Positions 8,587-17,945 are shown, numbered from the stretch's first letter. The stretch: DNA of 64,000 nucleotides from Halopseudomonas yangmingensis (GCF_900114825.1 NZ_FOUI01000001.1:248001-312000), one strand, 5' to 3'. Numbers and translations: made by a program. Notes: generated by a model from the sequence alone, not told the origin.

Positions 8587-9729
8587 ATGCAGGTCAAGGT
8601 GCTGGTGGTTGACGATTCAGGGTTTTTTCGTCGGCGTGTGACGGAAATTCTCGGCCAGGACCCTGATATTGTGGTCGTGGGTACTGCCAGCAACGGGCAG
8701 GAAGCGGTAGACAAGGCGCAGCAGTTGCGGCCTGACGTGATCACCATGGATTACGAAATGCCGCTGATGGACGGCATTACTGCGGTCAAACAGATCATGC
8801 AGCGCTGTCCGACGCCTGTTCTGATGTTCTCTTCGCTGACGTATGAGGGCGCGCGGGTCAGCCTGGATGCGCTCGAGGCGGGTGCTGCTGATTTTCTGCC
8901 GAAGAACTTCGAGGACATCTCGCGCAACCCTGAGCGGGTCAAACAACTGCTCTGCGAGCGGGTTCACACGCTGGCACGCAGTAATCGTCGCTCCCTCGGC
9001 ATGAGCAGCCCTGCCCCCGCTGCGCCGCCTGCCAGTTCAATCCCTGCATCCAGCCCGCCGCGCGCCAGCGAGCGGGCGGCCAGACCGGCCGCGTCGGTTC
9101 AAGTCGCGTCATCAGAGCGGGCGCCTGCGCCAGCCGCACGTGCCAGTGCGTCGGTAGCGCCAAAAAAACGCAGTTACCGCCTTGTCGCAATCGGCACCTC
9201 AACCGGTGGGCCGGTGGCCTTGCAGAAGGTGCTAACCCGTTTGCCTGCGAGTTTTCCGGCTCCCTTGCTGTTGATCCAGCATATGCCGGCGGCCTTTACC
9301 AAGGCCTTTGCCGAGCGGCTGGACAAGTTGTGCCGCATTACTGTCAAGGAAGCCGAGGATGGTGATCAATTGCGCCCCGGTGTGGCGCTGCTGGCGCCCG
9401 GCGGGAAGCAAATGATGGTTGATGCGCGTGGCACGGTACGGATTCTTCCCGGTGATGAGCGACTCAACTACAAGCCGTGTGTTGATATCACCTTCGGTGC
9501 GGCGGCCAAGGCATTCGGTGACAAGGTGCTGGCGGTAGTTCTGACCGGTATGGGCGCAGACGGTCGGGAGGGGGCGCGCATGCTCAAGCAGGCCGGCAGC
9601 AGTGTCTGGGCGCAGGACGAGGCCAGTTGTGTGATCTATGGCATGCCGATGGCGGTAGCCAAGGCCAATCTGGCTGATGGTATTTACAGTCTGGATGATA
9701 TCGGCCAGTACCTGGCAGAGTTGGGCTGA
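8587..9729 (+). CDS. cheB: CheB, chemoreceptor methylesterase
   Basis: CheB demethylates chemoreceptors for adaptation and is activated by CheA. The N-terminal receiver domain has the DD pair at residues 9-10 and phosphoacceptor Asp55 (VITMDYEMP). A long Ala/Pro/Ser-rich linker of about 60 residues follows. The C-terminal esterase domain has the triad Ser205 (GTSTGG), His232 (LIQHMP) and Asp325 (GMGADGREG). The 86-base gap after cheA holds only a possible GGAGAG ribosome-binding site. The stop overlaps the motC start by one base. No CheR gene is in the window. Confidence 0.96.
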   Translation: MQVKVLVVDDSGFFRRRVTEILGQDPDIVVVGTASNGQEAVDKAQQLRPDVITMDYEMPLMDGITAVKQIMQRCPTPVLMFSSLTYEGARVSLDALEAGAADFLPKNFEDISRNPERVKQLLCERVHTLARSNRRSLGMSSPAPAAPPASSIPASSPPRASERAARPAASVQVASSERAPAPAARASASVAPKKRSYRLVAIGTSTGGPVALQKVLTRLPASFPAPLLLIQHMPAAFTKAFAERLDKLCRITVKEAEDGDQLRPGVALLAPGGKQMMVDARGTVRILPGDERLNYKPCVDITFGAAAKAFGDKVLAVVLTGMGADGREGARMLKQAGSSVWAQDEASCVIYGMPMAVAKANLADGIYSLDDIGQYLAELG

Positions 9730-10469
9730 TGGATATTCTCAGCATCATCGGCGTCATTCTGGCTTTTGTGGCCATTCTGGGAGGCAACTACCTGGAAGGC
9801 GGTCATGCTGGTGCTTTGCTGAACGGGCCTGCAGCCTTGATTGTGCTCGGTGGAACCCTGGCAGCTGCGTTCATTCAGACTCCATTGGCGGTTTTCAAGC
9901 GGTCGTTGGTGATAGTGCCCTGGATATTCTTTCCGCCTGCAAGTCGTATGCGCGAAGGCATTGCTCAGATCGTCAACTGGAGCACCATTGCTCGCAAGGA
10001 AGGTTTGCTGGGGCTGGAGCCGCTGGCTGACAGTGAGCCAGATGCTTACGCTCGCAAGGGCTTGCAGTTGCTGGTTGATGGCAGCGAGCCGGAGTCGCTT
10101 CGCAGTATTCTCGAAGTTGATCTGCTGACGCGCGAGAATCACGACCTGATGGCGGCCAAGGTTTACGAGAGCATGGGCGGTTACTCACCGACAATCGGCA
10201 TTATTGGCGCGGTGATGGGGTTGATTCATGTCATGGGCAACCTGTCTGACCCTTCTCTGCTTGGTTCCGGTATTGCGGTAGCCTTTGTTGCCACCATCTA
10301 TGGCGTGGCGTTGGCCAACCTCTTTCTGTTGCCGGTAGCCAACAAGCTGAAATCCCTGGTCATGCAGCAGTCGCGGTATCGCGAGATGATGCTCGAGGGC
10401 TTGCTGGCTATTTCCGAGGGTGAAAACCCACGCTCCATCGAGATGAAGCTTGAGGGCTTCCTGGAGTAA
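9729..10469 (+). CDS. motC: MotC, flagellar stator subunit (MotA/PomA family)
   Basis: This 246-residue protein is a MotA-type stator subunit in the inner membrane and uses ion flow to turn the flagellar rotor. It shows an N-terminal transmembrane pair (IIGVILAFVAILGG; AALIVLGGTLAAAFI), a cytoplasmic loop and a C-terminal pair (SPTIGIIGAVMGLIHVM; GIAVAFVATIYGVALANL). Pseudomonas carries two stator sets; the copy in the che cluster is MotC with MotD, which supports the naming. The ATG overlaps the cheB stop (TGATG). Confidence 0.94.
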   Translation: MDILSIIGVILAFVAILGGNYLEGGHAGALLNGPAALIVLGGTLAAAFIQTPLAVFKRSLVIVPWIFFPPASRMREGIAQIVNWSTIARKEGLLGLEPLADSEPDAYARKGLQLLVDGSEPESLRSILEVDLLTRENHDLMAAKVYESMGGYSPTIGIIGAVMGLIHVMGNLSDPSLLGSGIAVAFVATIYGVALANLFLLPVANKLKSLVMQQSRYREMMLEGLLAISEGENPRSIEMKLEGFLE

Positions 10470-10471
10470 TC

Positions 10472-11278
10472 ATGCGCCGCCGCCGTCCACAGGAGCATGA
10501 AAACCACGAACGCTGGCTGGTGTCCTACGCCGACTTCATTACCCTGTTGTTTGCATTTTTTGTGGTTATGTATTCGATTTCTTCCGTCAACGAAGGGAAA
10601 TACAAGGTCCTTTCCGATGCACTCACCGGTGTGTTCAATCAGCCGCAGCGTACGGTAAATCCGATTCAGGTTGGCGATCAGACACCGCGCGGGGTCCAGC
10701 AGGGTGAGATGGAGGGTGGCTCCAGCGGGGCGGGTAGTGCTGATCCTCTGGAACAGATGGCTTCGGCATTGCGTGAGGCTTTTGGCGACCTGATCAGTGA
10801 CGGTGATCTCGAAGTGCGTGGTAATGAGCTGTGGATCGAGATCGAGTTGAACTCTTCCCTGTTGTTTCCCAGTGCGGATGCCTTGCCTTTGAATGAAGCC
10901 TTTCCGGTGGTCGAGCGAATAGCCTCCATTCTGGGTTCCTACGAAAACCCGATTCACGTCGAGGGCTTCACTGATAATCTGCCGATCAATTCGCGGGCCT
11001 ACCCAACCAACTGGGAGCTCTCGGCAGCACGGGCTGCTACTGTGGTACGCATGCTGGCCAACGGTGGCGTGGCGCCTGAACGGATGGCGGCGGTGGGTTA
11101 TGGCGAATTCCGCCCGATAGCCGATAACGCTACCGCCGCCGGTCGGCGTGCGAACCGGCGGGTAGTGCTGCTGGTGTCGCGTTACCTTGAACAACGCCAT
11201 ACGCCATTCAGTGGTGCCGAGGGTGTGGATGGCATGCGCGAAGCCAGAAGCCGGGCATCCGGTGGAGCGCAGCCATGA
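10472..11278 (+). CDS. motD: MotD, flagellar stator subunit (MotB family)
   Basis: MotD is the MotB-type partner of MotC and anchors the stator to peptidoglycan. The 268-residue protein has a basic start (MRRRRPQEHENHERW) and a single transmembrane helix (ADFITLLFAFFVVMYSIS). The helix carries the ion-binding Asp in the MotB signature SYADF. A Gly/Gln-rich linker leads to a periplasmic OmpA-like domain with peptidoglycan-binding features (VEGFTDNLPI; GYGEFRPIADN; RANRRV). It lies 2 bases after motC, so the two are coexpressed. Confidence 0.95.
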   Translation: MRRRRPQEHENHERWLVSYADFITLLFAFFVVMYSISSVNEGKYKVLSDALTGVFNQPQRTVNPIQVGDQTPRGVQQGEMEGGSSGAGSADPLEQMASALREAFGDLISDGDLEVRGNELWIEIELNSSLLFPSADALPLNEAFPVVERIASILGSYENPIHVEGFTDNLPINSRAYPTNWELSAARAATVVRMLANGGVAPERMAAVGYGEFRPIADNATAAGRRANRRVVLLVSRYLEQRHTPFSGAEGVDGMREARSRASGGAQP

Positions 11279-11321
11279 GTGTCGAACCAATCGCCGCGGG
11301 CTGTCTGACAGGAGAAAATGC

Positions 11322-12137
11322 ATGAGAGTCTGGGCGGTAGCCAACCAGAAGGGCGGAGTCGGCAAAACCACCAGTGTGGTTTCCCTTGCGGGCTTGCTGG
11401 CCGACCAGGGTCAGCGGGTGTTGCTGGTCGATCTGGATCCGCATGGCTCGCTGACCAGCTATTTCGGGCATGATCCCGACAGCCTGACACTCAGCGTGTT
11501 CAACCTGTTTCAGCACGCCGGTCAAGTTCCCGATGGACTGGCTGAGGCTTTACTGCTGGATACATCGCACGAAAATATCCGTCTGATTCCTGCCAGCACG
11601 GCGCTGGCAACCCTTGAACGCCAGACGGCGGGGCAGGGTGGCTACGGGTTGGTGCTGTCAAAATCGCTGGCCCAGCTGAATGATCAGTTCGACTTTGTTC
11701 TGCTCGACAGCCCGCCCTTGCTGGGTGTGTCGATGATCAACGCGCTGGCAGCCTGCGAGCAGTTGGTGATCCCGGTACAGACAGAACACCTGGCTCTGAA
11801 GGGGCTGGAGCGAATGATCAGTACGCTGGATATGATCAACCGGTCGCGTCAGCAGGATTTACCCTACACCATTGTGCCGACACTGTTTGACCGGCGTACC
11901 CAGGCGTCACTGAATGCCTTGCGGGTATTGCGGACCAAGTATGCGGCGAATCTCTGGCAGGCGTTCATTCCGGTTGACACCAAGTTCCGCGATGCCAGTC
12001 TGGCCGGCGTCGTGCCCTCACGGCTGGAGCCTGGCGCGCGCGGGGTGCTTGCCTACCGTGCATTGTTGCGTTATCTGTTGGCCAAGACATTGATCGATGC
12101 GCAGCAGCGCACGGCTGAGCATGCGGTGAAAAAATGA
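11322..12137 (+). CDS. parC: ParC-type ParA-family ATPase of the chemotaxis cluster
   Basis: This 271-residue ParA/Soj-type ATPase has the deviant Walker A NQKGGVGKTTS at residues 8-18, the DLDPHGS motif and the LLDSPP motif. Its place inside a che operon, directly before a CheW-like gene, matches ParC of Vibrio and Pseudomonas, which positions polar chemoreceptor arrays. A plasmid-type partition role is therefore unlikely. The ATG at 11322 follows a CAGGAGAA ribosome-binding site; a longer frame from 11187 would overlap motD by about 90 bases and lacks support. It overlaps the next gene by 4 bases. Confidence 0.9.
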   Translation: MRVWAVANQKGGVGKTTSVVSLAGLLADQGQRVLLVDLDPHGSLTSYFGHDPDSLTLSVFNLFQHAGQVPDGLAEALLLDTSHENIRLIPASTALATLERQTAGQGGYGLVLSKSLAQLNDQFDFVLLDSPPLLGVSMINALAACEQLVIPVQTEHLALKGLERMISTLDMINRSRQQDLPYTIVPTLFDRRTQASLNALRVLRTKYAANLWQAFIPVDTKFRDASLAGVVPSRLEPGARGVLAYRALLRYLLAKTLIDAQQRTAEHAVKK

Positions 12138-12829
12138 GCAAGTTGACCAAGGTCGAGCAATACGTTCCGGAACAGGCATTGCAATCCTATCTGGATTCGA
12201 TGCTGCAGGAGGCTGCGGCCAGCCTTGCCGAGCCTGAGCCAGTGGTTGTGGCAACTGCGGAGTTGGCGGTGGAAACGCCGCCGGTTGCTGCGTTGCCCCG
12301 GCATATGCCGCTGGCTAGCCAGCCTCCTGCTGTGCCTCCGGCAGTCAGTGACGCACCTGTCTGGCGTGAGCAGCCGTTCGAGGCATTGCTGTTTGATGTG
12401 GCCGGCCTGTCGCTGGCGGTTCCACTGCTGGAGCTTGGCAGCATTCATACGCTGGACAGCGAGATAACCCCGTTGTTCGGTCAGCCAGGCTGGTTTCTTG
12501 GCTTGCTGTCCACGCCTGCAGGTAACCTGAAGGTCGTGGATACGGCGCGTCTGGTGATGCCCGAGCGTTATCGCCCGGAGTTGCGCGATAATATCCGCTA
12601 CGTTATTTCCATCCAGGGTTGCGACTGGGCACTGGCGGTACATGCGGTAAGAGAATCCATACATTTGACGCAAGGACAGATCAAATGGCGCTCGCAACAG
12701 GGTAAGCGCGCCTGGCTGGCCGGCACCGTGATCGAACACATGTGTGCCCTGCTTGATGTGTCGCAGCTGTCGGTATTGCTTGATAGCGGCAGCAGGACTG
12801 GCAAAGGCGGCACTTCGGCATTAGGATGA
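12134..12829 (+). CDS. parP: ParP-like protein with C-terminal CheW-like (AIF) domain
   Basis: The 231-residue product has a short N-terminal stretch, a Pro/Ala/Val-rich linker (about residues 30-75) and a C-terminal CheW-like fold (EALLFDVAGLSLAVPL; LGLLSTPAGNLKVVDT). In Vibrio, ParP has this layout: its AIF domain binds the CheA LID region and its N-terminus contacts ParC, holding signalling arrays at the pole. The 4-base overlap with the ParC gene (ATGA) supports a functional pair. The CheA repeats 5 kb upstream are a plausible ligand. Divergence from CheW itself is clear; a genuine CheW follows separately. Confidence 0.85.
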   Translation: MSKLTKVEQYVPEQALQSYLDSMLQEAAASLAEPEPVVVATAELAVETPPVAALPRHMPLASQPPAVPPAVSDAPVWREQPFEALLFDVAGLSLAVPLLELGSIHTLDSEITPLFGQPGWFLGLLSTPAGNLKVVDTARLVMPERYRPELRDNIRYVISIQGCDWALAVHAVRESIHLTQGQIKWRSQQGKRAWLAGTVIEHMCALLDVSQLSVLLDSGSRTGKGGTSALG

Positions 12830-12918
12830 ATGGCATGCACTGCCGGCTTTCGCGCTACGCCACGGGTGGCCTGGTTCGGGATGCAGGTCGACATCACAAC
12901 TGATCGGGAACTATCCAT

Positions 12919-13398
12919 ATGTCCAACAATACCGCCAAGAGCACTGAAGATCCGATCCTGCAATGGGTGACCTTCCGTCTCGACAATGAAACCTATGGCA
13001 TCAACGTGATGCAGGTGCAGGAAGTCTTGCGTTATAGCGAGATTGCACCGGTGCCGGGTGCGCCGGCCTATGTGCTGGGTATTATCAACCTGCGCGGCAA
13101 CGTTGTTACCGTAATCGATACCCGCCAGCGCTTCGGACTTGGCTCCACGCCGATTACCGACAACAGCCGGATCGTGATCATCGAGGCTGACAAGCAGGTG
13201 ATCGGGATTCTGGTGGATAGCGTTGCAGAGGTTGTCTACCTGCGCCAATCCGAGATCGAGACGGCCCCGAATGTCGGCACCGATGAGTCGGCCAAGTTCA
13301 TTCAGGGTGTGTGCAACAAGAACAACGAACTGCTGATCCTCGTCGATCTGGAAAAGATGATGACCGAGGACGAGTGGGCAGAGCTGCAGGGCTTCTGA
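12919..13398 (+). CDS. cheW: CheW, chemotaxis coupling protein
   Basis: CheW links chemoreceptors to CheA in the signalling array. The 159-residue protein is a single CheW domain (WVTFRLDNETYGINVMQVQE; VLGIINLRGNVVTVID; IVIIEADKQVIGILVDSV; KNNELLILVDLEKMM). The start ATG lies 90 bases after the ParP-like gene; that gap holds no other feature I can support. The stop is directly followed by the GTG of the next small gene, showing tight coupling. Confidence 0.96.
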   Translation: MSNNTAKSTEDPILQWVTFRLDNETYGINVMQVQEVLRYSEIAPVPGAPAYVLGIINLRGNVVTVIDTRQRFGLGSTPITDNSRIVIIEADKQVIGILVDSVAEVVYLRQSEIETAPNVGTDESAKFIQGVCNKNNELLILVDLEKMMTEDEWAELQGF

Positions 13399-13399
13399 G

Positions 13400-13801
13400 G
13401 TGCAGGGCGACGGCGTGCTGATATTGGCAGGCCTTGTTGCGGGGCTGCTGCTGGCTGCAGTAGTTGCCCTGTTCTGGTTGTTGCGCGGGAGTATCGATAC
13501 CGGCCGTCGTCTGCAGCAACGTTTTGATGAGCTGCAGAGCCAGCAACGCCTGCTGGCTTCTGAACTGGCTGGCTTTCAGCAGACCAATATCCAGATGGGT
13601 GAGCAGTTGACCGTCCTCAACCAGCAGATCAAACGGTTGCAAGAACGTCAGCAGCAGGTCGAGCAGCAGGACCCGGTCAGTGTCTCCTACAGCCAGGCAT
13701 CCCGCTTGGTCGGCTTGGGTGCCAGTGCTGACGATCTTACCCAGGCCTGCGGTATCACCAAGGCTGAAGCTGATTTGCTGATCAAGATGCACGCGCGCTG
13801 A
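13400..13801 (+). CDS. DUF2802 membrane-anchored coiled-coil protein
   Basis: This 133-residue protein has one N-terminal transmembrane helix (VLILAGLVAGLLLAAVVALF), a Gln/Leu-rich coiled coil (about residues 35-95) and a C-terminal small helical segment (SQASRLVGLGASADDLTQ; ITKAEADLLIKMH) that resembles an HTH-like DUF2802 fold. The GTG start touches the cheW stop, so it is the last gene of the che operon, and a DUF2802 gene has this place in other pseudomonads. Its function is unknown to me; a structural or array-associated role is only a guess. It ends one base from the convergent FlhB-like gene, leaving no room for a terminator. Confidence 0.8.
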   Translation: MQGDGVLILAGLVAGLLLAAVVALFWLLRGSIDTGRRLQQRFDELQSQQRLLASELAGFQQTNIQMGEQLTVLNQQIKRLQERQQQVEQQDPVSVSYSQASRLVGLGASADDLTQACGITKAEADLLIKMHAR

Positions 13802-13802
13802 G

Positions 13803-14129
13803 TCAGTCTCGCGGGTGCTGCGGTGATTCCAGCTGTAACGCTTGAACGGCCTTGTCCTCAGGATTGAATCCCGGCGGTGCCTTGCCTTTCAGATACCAGG
13901 CAAAGGCGATGATCTCGGCAATGGTGCGGTATAGCTCAACCGGTATCTGGTCTCCCAGCTCCAGTTGTACCAGCATGCGGGCCAGATCCGCATTCTGGTA
14001 GATGGGCACCTCGTGCTCCATGGCCAGTCGAATTATTTCCTGTGCCAGCTCATCCTCGCCTTTGGCGCTGACCGTTGGTGCCTGCGCGCCGTCATACACC
14101 AGAGCGATCGCTTCTGTTGAGGCTTTCAT
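13803..14129 (-). CDS. Short FlhB C-terminal-domain paralogue (EscU/YscU/HrcU family)
   Basis: The 108-residue protein matches only the cytoplasmic C-terminal domain of the export switch protein FlhB (IALVYDGAQAPTVSAKG; LAMEHEVPIYQNADLARML; IPVELYRTIAEIIAFAWYL). It has no transmembrane part and no NPTH self-cleavage site, so it resembles the product FlhB leaves after cleavage. Such short paralogues (FhlB/YlqH type) occur in several flagellated bacteria, and in some can support export without full FlhB switching. It overlaps the FliK-like gene by one base and is its downstream partner. Confidence 0.88.
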   Translation of the reverse strand: MKASTEAIALVYDGAQAPTVSAKGEDELAQEIIRLAMEHEVPIYQNADLARMLVQLELGDQIPVELYRTIAEIIAFAWYLKGKAPPGFNPEDKAVQALQLESPQHPRD

Positions 14130-15712
14130 CAGGTGACCTCGTCTATCCAGTGTTGTTGCACGCTGCTGACCGGTTCCGGCGGGCTGCCTCGGCGGCAGGT
14201 GAGCGTGCCGATCTGCAATCCCTGTGCTTGCAGGCGTTCACGCAAGACTTCGGTTTCCGCACGAATGAGCTGTACCGTGCTGAGCTTTTCCGCCCAGAGT
14301 TCTGCACTGACCTGCCCGGATTGAAGGTGAGCAACCGCTTGCAAGGGTCCAAGCTGCTCCAGATGGAACTGCAGGCGTATCTCCCATTGCGGTTGCTTGC
14401 GCTTCTTGCCCTTTTCAGCACCGGGGTCGTCGCGCTGGATACGCAGCTGGATATGACTGAACTGCTGTTGTTCGCGCATCGGCACATCCAGCTGCCAGAC
14501 TGTCTGGCTGCTGCCGTCAGCAAAGCTCTGGGTCTGGCCAAGGCTCTGGAACTGGTGGTGCTGGATACGTGACAGCAGTGCTGCGGTCAGACGCAGCAGG
14601 CTGCCCAGATCGCCGGTTTCACCTAGTGCCTGCAGCGCACGTGCCGGTATGGGGAAAAGGCCGGGGCGCAATTGCTGCGAGGCCATTGGCCAATGCTGGC
14701 CGGCTTGCAGTGCGGCGGCAGTTTGCGCGGCCGGTAGTTGGGCCTGCAGGGTCAGTAACAGATTGAGCAGGTTGGCCTTGAGATCGGCGCCAGGCGGGGC
14801 AGCCTGCTCTGCCGATACCGGAAGCTGGCTGACAGCTGCGAGCAGCCGCGCCAGTTCAACCGGGTTGCCTGCGCTTTTGAGTGCACTCAGAAGCTGTTGC
14901 AGTCCCTGCTCCATAAATAACCCGCTGCGTTGCAGTGCGCTGGCAAGCCCCTGGGGCGTGCCCAGTTGGCTGCTCTCGGGTATCTGGCTGAGTACCTGGG
15001 CAAGCGCCTGATTAAGCGACGGCGGCAAGCGGCTGGAGGTGTTATCCAGTAACTGGCTGGCGCGTTGCAGCAGTTGCTCCGGCGCGGCCTGGCGCTGCAA
15101 GGTGTCGCGCAGACCCTCAAGCAGTTGCAGCTGGCGTTGGCGCTCGCCAACGCTGGTCAGCTTCAACTCCCCTGTCTGGCCAACCACTGCTTGCAGCCGT
15201 GTGCCCGGCTCAACCGGATGCAGGCTGCGCAGTTGTAACTGGCTGCCGGCCTGCGGGCTGCTGGTGGTTGCAGTCAGAAGAAACCCTTTGCCTTCAGCCA
15301 GTGCTTGCTGGCTGGTTATCTGCAGGGTTACCCGGGTCCCTGCCGGGAAGTTGGCAGGGTCGAGGCGTGTCAGCAGTGGGGCTGCTGGTGCCAGTCGGGC
15401 CAGCAGACTGGTGACATTGACCTGCTCCAGTTGCAGGCGGCTACCGGTGGCAATGTTCTGCTGGCTGAGCAGTGTCAGGTCGCCAGGCGGCTGATTGCCA
15501 TCGCCAGCCAGCCGAAGCAACAGACGGAATCCGCCAGCGCTGGCGGCCAGAGCGCTGATTACCTCGGCTTGCCTGCTGCCACGGGCAAACAGTGACGGGT
15601 CCAGCGGACCAAGGGTCTGCAGACTTATCGGTGGCGTGCGTGACGCCGTTGACGAGCTGCCTGACGTGGCAGCGGAGCTGCCCGGCGGCAAAGGGTTGAA
15701 TTCCAGCGTCAT
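14129..15712 (-). CDS. FliK-like flagellar hook-length control family protein
   Basis: The 527-residue protein is Gln/Leu/Ala-rich with long low-complexity stretches. A more ordered C-terminal region (about residues 390-500) has the pattern of the FliK C-terminal domain (WQLDVPMREQQQFSHIQLRI; LGPLQAVAHLQSGQVSAELW). FliK domains act with FlhB to switch export specificity, so pairing with the FlhB-like gene downstream is meaningful. Whether this is the hook ruler or a second FliK-like protein cannot be told here; in P. aeruginosa the classical fliK lies elsewhere. Its 5' end diverges from ccmA across about 160 bases. Confidence 0.78.
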   Translation of the reverse strand: MTLEFNPLPPGSSAATSGSSSTASRTPPISLQTLGPLDPSLFARGSRQAEVISALAASAGGFRLLLRLAGDGNQPPGDLTLLSQQNIATGSRLQLEQVNVTSLLARLAPAAPLLTRLDPANFPAGTRVTLQITSQQALAEGKGFLLTATTSSPQAGSQLQLRSLHPVEPGTRLQAVVGQTGELKLTSVGERQRQLQLLEGLRDTLQRQAAPEQLLQRASQLLDNTSSRLPPSLNQALAQVLSQIPESSQLGTPQGLASALQRSGLFMEQGLQQLLSALKSAGNPVELARLLAAVSQLPVSAEQAAPPGADLKANLLNLLLTLQAQLPAAQTAAALQAGQHWPMASQQLRPGLFPIPARALQALGETGDLGSLLRLTAALLSRIQHHQFQSLGQTQSFADGSSQTVWQLDVPMREQQQFSHIQLRIQRDDPGAEKGKKRKQPQWEIRLQFHLEQLGPLQAVAHLQSGQVSAELWAEKLSTVQLIRAETEVLRERLQAQGLQIGTLTCRRGSPPEPVSSVQQHWIDEVT

Positions 15713-15761
15713 GTTGTCACATGTTGATGTAAATCACGGGTCTGGGGGTAGGGGCTGTATG

Positions 15762-15767
15762 TATAAT
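15762..15767 (+). promoter_or_regulatory. Possible -10 element of the ccm operon promoter
   Basis: A perfect TATAAT at 15762-15767 lies about 110 bases upstream of ccmA in the divergent gap with the FliK-like gene. No good -35 hexamer is seen 16-18 bases upstream, so the assignment is weak. Confidence 0.3.
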
Positions 15768-15872
15768 GGCGCCCAATACGGCACCGGCAGACTTGGTGTC
15801 TGGTCAGTATAGCGGTGCTGTGCGGGCAAACCCGAATTCGATTTTGCCAATAGTGCCGTCCAGCCTGGAGTG

Positions 15873-16511
15873 ATGGTGAGCGCCCGGACCCTTGAAGTCG
15901 ATACCTTGAGCTGCGAGCGCGATCTGCGCGAGCTGTTCAGCGGCCTGAGCTTCCGCCTGGAGCCTGGCAAGGTACTGCAGGTGGCCGGCCCCAACGGTTC
16001 CGGCAAGACCAGCCTGCTGCGTATCCTTGCCGGGCTGCTGCCAGCCGCGGAGGGAGACGTGCGCTACGACGGAGCCTCGATCTTTTCCGGGCAGGGCCGC
16101 GAGCAGTGGCGGCAAAACACGCTCTATATCGGCCATCAGCCGGCGGTCAAGGCAATGCTTACCCCGGAAGAGAACCTTGCATGGCTGTGTGCCCTGAAGC
16201 AGCCGGTCAGTCGCAAGGCGATCTGGTCGGCTCTTGAGCAGGTCGGGTTGCGCGGCTTCGAGGATGTGCCCAGTCGCAATCTCTCGGCCGGCCAGCACCG
16301 ACGCGTGGCTCTGGCACGCCTCTATTTGCAACCGCTGCCGGTATGGATTCTCGATGAGCCATTTACTGCTATCGACAAGTCCGGTGTGGCCGGTCTGGAA
16401 CAGCATGTGCTGGCTCACGCGGATGCAGGCGGCAGCGTGATACTTACCACCCACCACAGCCTTGAACACCTGCCGCAGGTGCAGGTGCTGGATCTGCGGG
16501 AGGGCTGCTGA
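15873..16511 (+). CDS. ccmA: CcmA, ABC ATPase for cytochrome c maturation
   Basis: CcmA is the ATPase of the CcmABCD complex, which releases holo-CcmE (heme chaperone) in the system I cytochrome c pathway. The 212-residue protein has Walker A GPNGSGKTS, the ABC signature LSAGQHRRVALARL and Walker B VWILDEPFTAID. Three starts are close together: GTG 15870, ATG 15873 and GTG 15876, all just after a GGAG ribosome-binding site. ATG is my choice by codon preference, but the downstream GTG has better spacing. The stop overlaps the ccmB start (TGATG). Confidence 0.95.
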   Translation: MVSARTLEVDTLSCERDLRELFSGLSFRLEPGKVLQVAGPNGSGKTSLLRILAGLLPAAEGDVRYDGASIFSGQGREQWRQNTLYIGHQPAVKAMLTPEENLAWLCALKQPVSRKAIWSALEQVGLRGFEDVPSRNLSAGQHRRVALARLYLQPLPVWILDEPFTAIDKSGVAGLEQHVLAHADAGGSVILTTHHSLEHLPQVQVLDLREGC

Positions 16512-17182
16512 TGCGACAGGTGATCTGGTTGCTGTTCCGTCGCGAGTGGTTGCTGGCCTGGCGACGCCCGGGCGATCTGCTCAATCCGTTGGTGTTCTTT
16601 GCCATTGTCATCAGTTTGTTTCCGCTGGCAGTGGGTCCTGAGCCGGGCATGTTGCAGATCATGGCGCCCGGCGTGGTCTGGGTCGCTGCACTGCTGGCCA
16701 CCCTGCTGTCGCTGGATGGCATGTTCCGCAGTGATTACGAGGATGGTTCGCTGGAGCAATGGGTCGTGTCGCCGCATCCGCTGTCCATGATGGTGCTGGT
16801 CAAGGTATTGCATCATTGGCTGTTGTCCGGCCTGCCGCTGGTGCTGCTGGCGCCATTGTTTGCACTGATGCTGGCGCTGCCTCTGAATGTGTTGCCGGTG
16901 CTGTGCCTGAGCCTGTTGCTGGGTACGCCGGTATTGAGCCTGCTTGGCGCTGTAGGCGCGGCGCTGACAGTCGGCCTGAAGGGCGGCGGCGTGCTTCTGG
17001 CACTGCTGATCCTGCCCCTGTACATTCCGGTGCTGGTGCTTGGTACCGGCGCGGTCGAAGCGGCCACCCAGGGTTTGCCGGTGGCCGGTTATCTGTTGTG
17101 GATGGGCTGTCTGAGCATGCTGGCGATCAGTCTGGCCCCGCTGGGCATTGCCGCAGGTCTGCGTATCGGTGTGAGTGAATGA
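16511..17182 (+). CDS. ccmB: CcmB, heme exporter membrane subunit
   Basis: CcmB is the integral membrane partner of CcmA. The 223-residue protein has about six hydrophobic helices and the family's N-terminal amphipathic segment ([20 protein letters not shown]). The loop [18 protein letters not shown] is typical of CcmB. It starts inside the ccmA stop, which implies translational coupling and fixed stoichiometry. Confidence 0.95.
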   Translation: MRQVIWLLFRREWLLAWRRPGDLLNPLVFFAIVISLFPLAVGPEPGMLQIMAPGVVWVAALLATLLSLDGMFRSDYEDGSLEQWVVSPHPLSMMVLVKVLHHWLLSGLPLVLLAPLFALMLALPLNVLPVLCLSLLLGTPVLSLLGAVGAALTVGLKGGGVLLALLILPLYIPVLVLGTGAVEAATQGLPVAGYLLWMGCLSMLAISLAPLGIAAGLRIGVSE

Positions 17183-17201
17183 GGCGAGGAGCATAGAACG
17201 G

Positions 17202-17945
17202 ATGAACTGGACCTTTTTCTACAAGCTGGGATCACCCAAGTGGTTCTACGACATCAGCGGCCGCTGGTTGCCATGGTTCGCCGTGGCCACTGTGCTGTTG
17301 CTGGCCGTCGGGGTGGTGTGGGGCCTGGCCTTTGCCCCTGAGGATTACCAGCAGGGCAACAGCTTCCGCATCATCTATATCCACGTGCCGGCGGCTTTTG
17401 TCGCCCAGTCCTGCTATGTGATGCTGGCGGTGGCCGGTACTATCGGGCTGGTCTGGCGCATGAAGCTGGCCGATGTGGCGCTACAGTGCGCGGCACCGAT
17501 CGGCGCCTGGATGACCTTTATCGCATTGGTCACCGGTGCCATCTGGGGCAAGCCGACCTGGGGTACCTACTGGGTCTGGGATGCGCGCCTGACCTCTATG
17601 CTGATCCTGTTGTTCCTGTACTTCGGCATCATTGCCTTGGGGCAGGCGATCAGCAACCGCGATACGGCAGCCAAGGCCACGGCAGTGCTGGCAATTGTCG
17701 GGGTCATCAACATCCCGATCATCAAGTACTCGGTGGACTGGTGGAATACCCTGCACCAGCCGGCCACCTTCAAGGTCACTGCCAAGCCGGCGATGCCGAT
17801 GGAAATGTGGCTGCCGCTGCTGCTCACAGTGCTGGGCTTTTATGCCCTGTTCACCGTCAGCCTGCTGATGCGCATGCGCCTTGAAGTGTTGCGCCGCGAA
17901 CAACGTACCCGCTGGGTGCGCGAGGAAATGGAGAAGCACGCATGA
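17202..17945 (+). CDS. ccmC: CcmC, heme handling protein of cytochrome c maturation
   Basis: CcmC loads heme onto CcmE at the periplasmic face. The product (247 residues) has six membrane helices and the tryptophan-rich heme-interaction motif ([15 protein letters not shown]) with flanking conserved His residues ([17 protein letters not shown]). The ATG at 17202 gives the family's N-terminus ([18 protein letters not shown]) and follows GAGGAG. An upstream in-frame GTG at 17175 overlapping ccmB is less likely. It overlaps ccmD by 4 bases. Confidence 0.95.
   Translation: MNWTFFYKLGSPKWFYDISGRWLPWFAVATVLLLAVGVVWGLAFAPEDYQQGNSFRIIYIHVPAAFVAQSCYVMLAVAGTIGLVWRMKLADVALQCAAPIGAWMTFIALVTGAIWGKPTWGTYWVWDARLTSMLILLFLYFGIIALGQAISNRDTAAKATAVLAIVGVINIPIIKYSVDWWNTLHQPATFKVTAKPAMPMEMWLPLLLTVLGFYALFTVSLLMRMRLEVLRREQRTRWVREEMEKHA

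Noticed and set aside
11322-12137. ParA-type ATPase as a sign of a plasmid or integrated element
   Set aside because: It lies inside the che operon, is paired with a CheW-like gene by a 4-base overlap, and has no ParB or parS nearby; the ParC array-positioning role fits better.
14887-15494. Overlapping plus-strand frames opposite the FliK-like gene
   Set aside because: Rich in Ser, Cys, Trp and Arg as expected for shadow frames; no domain and no ribosome-binding site.
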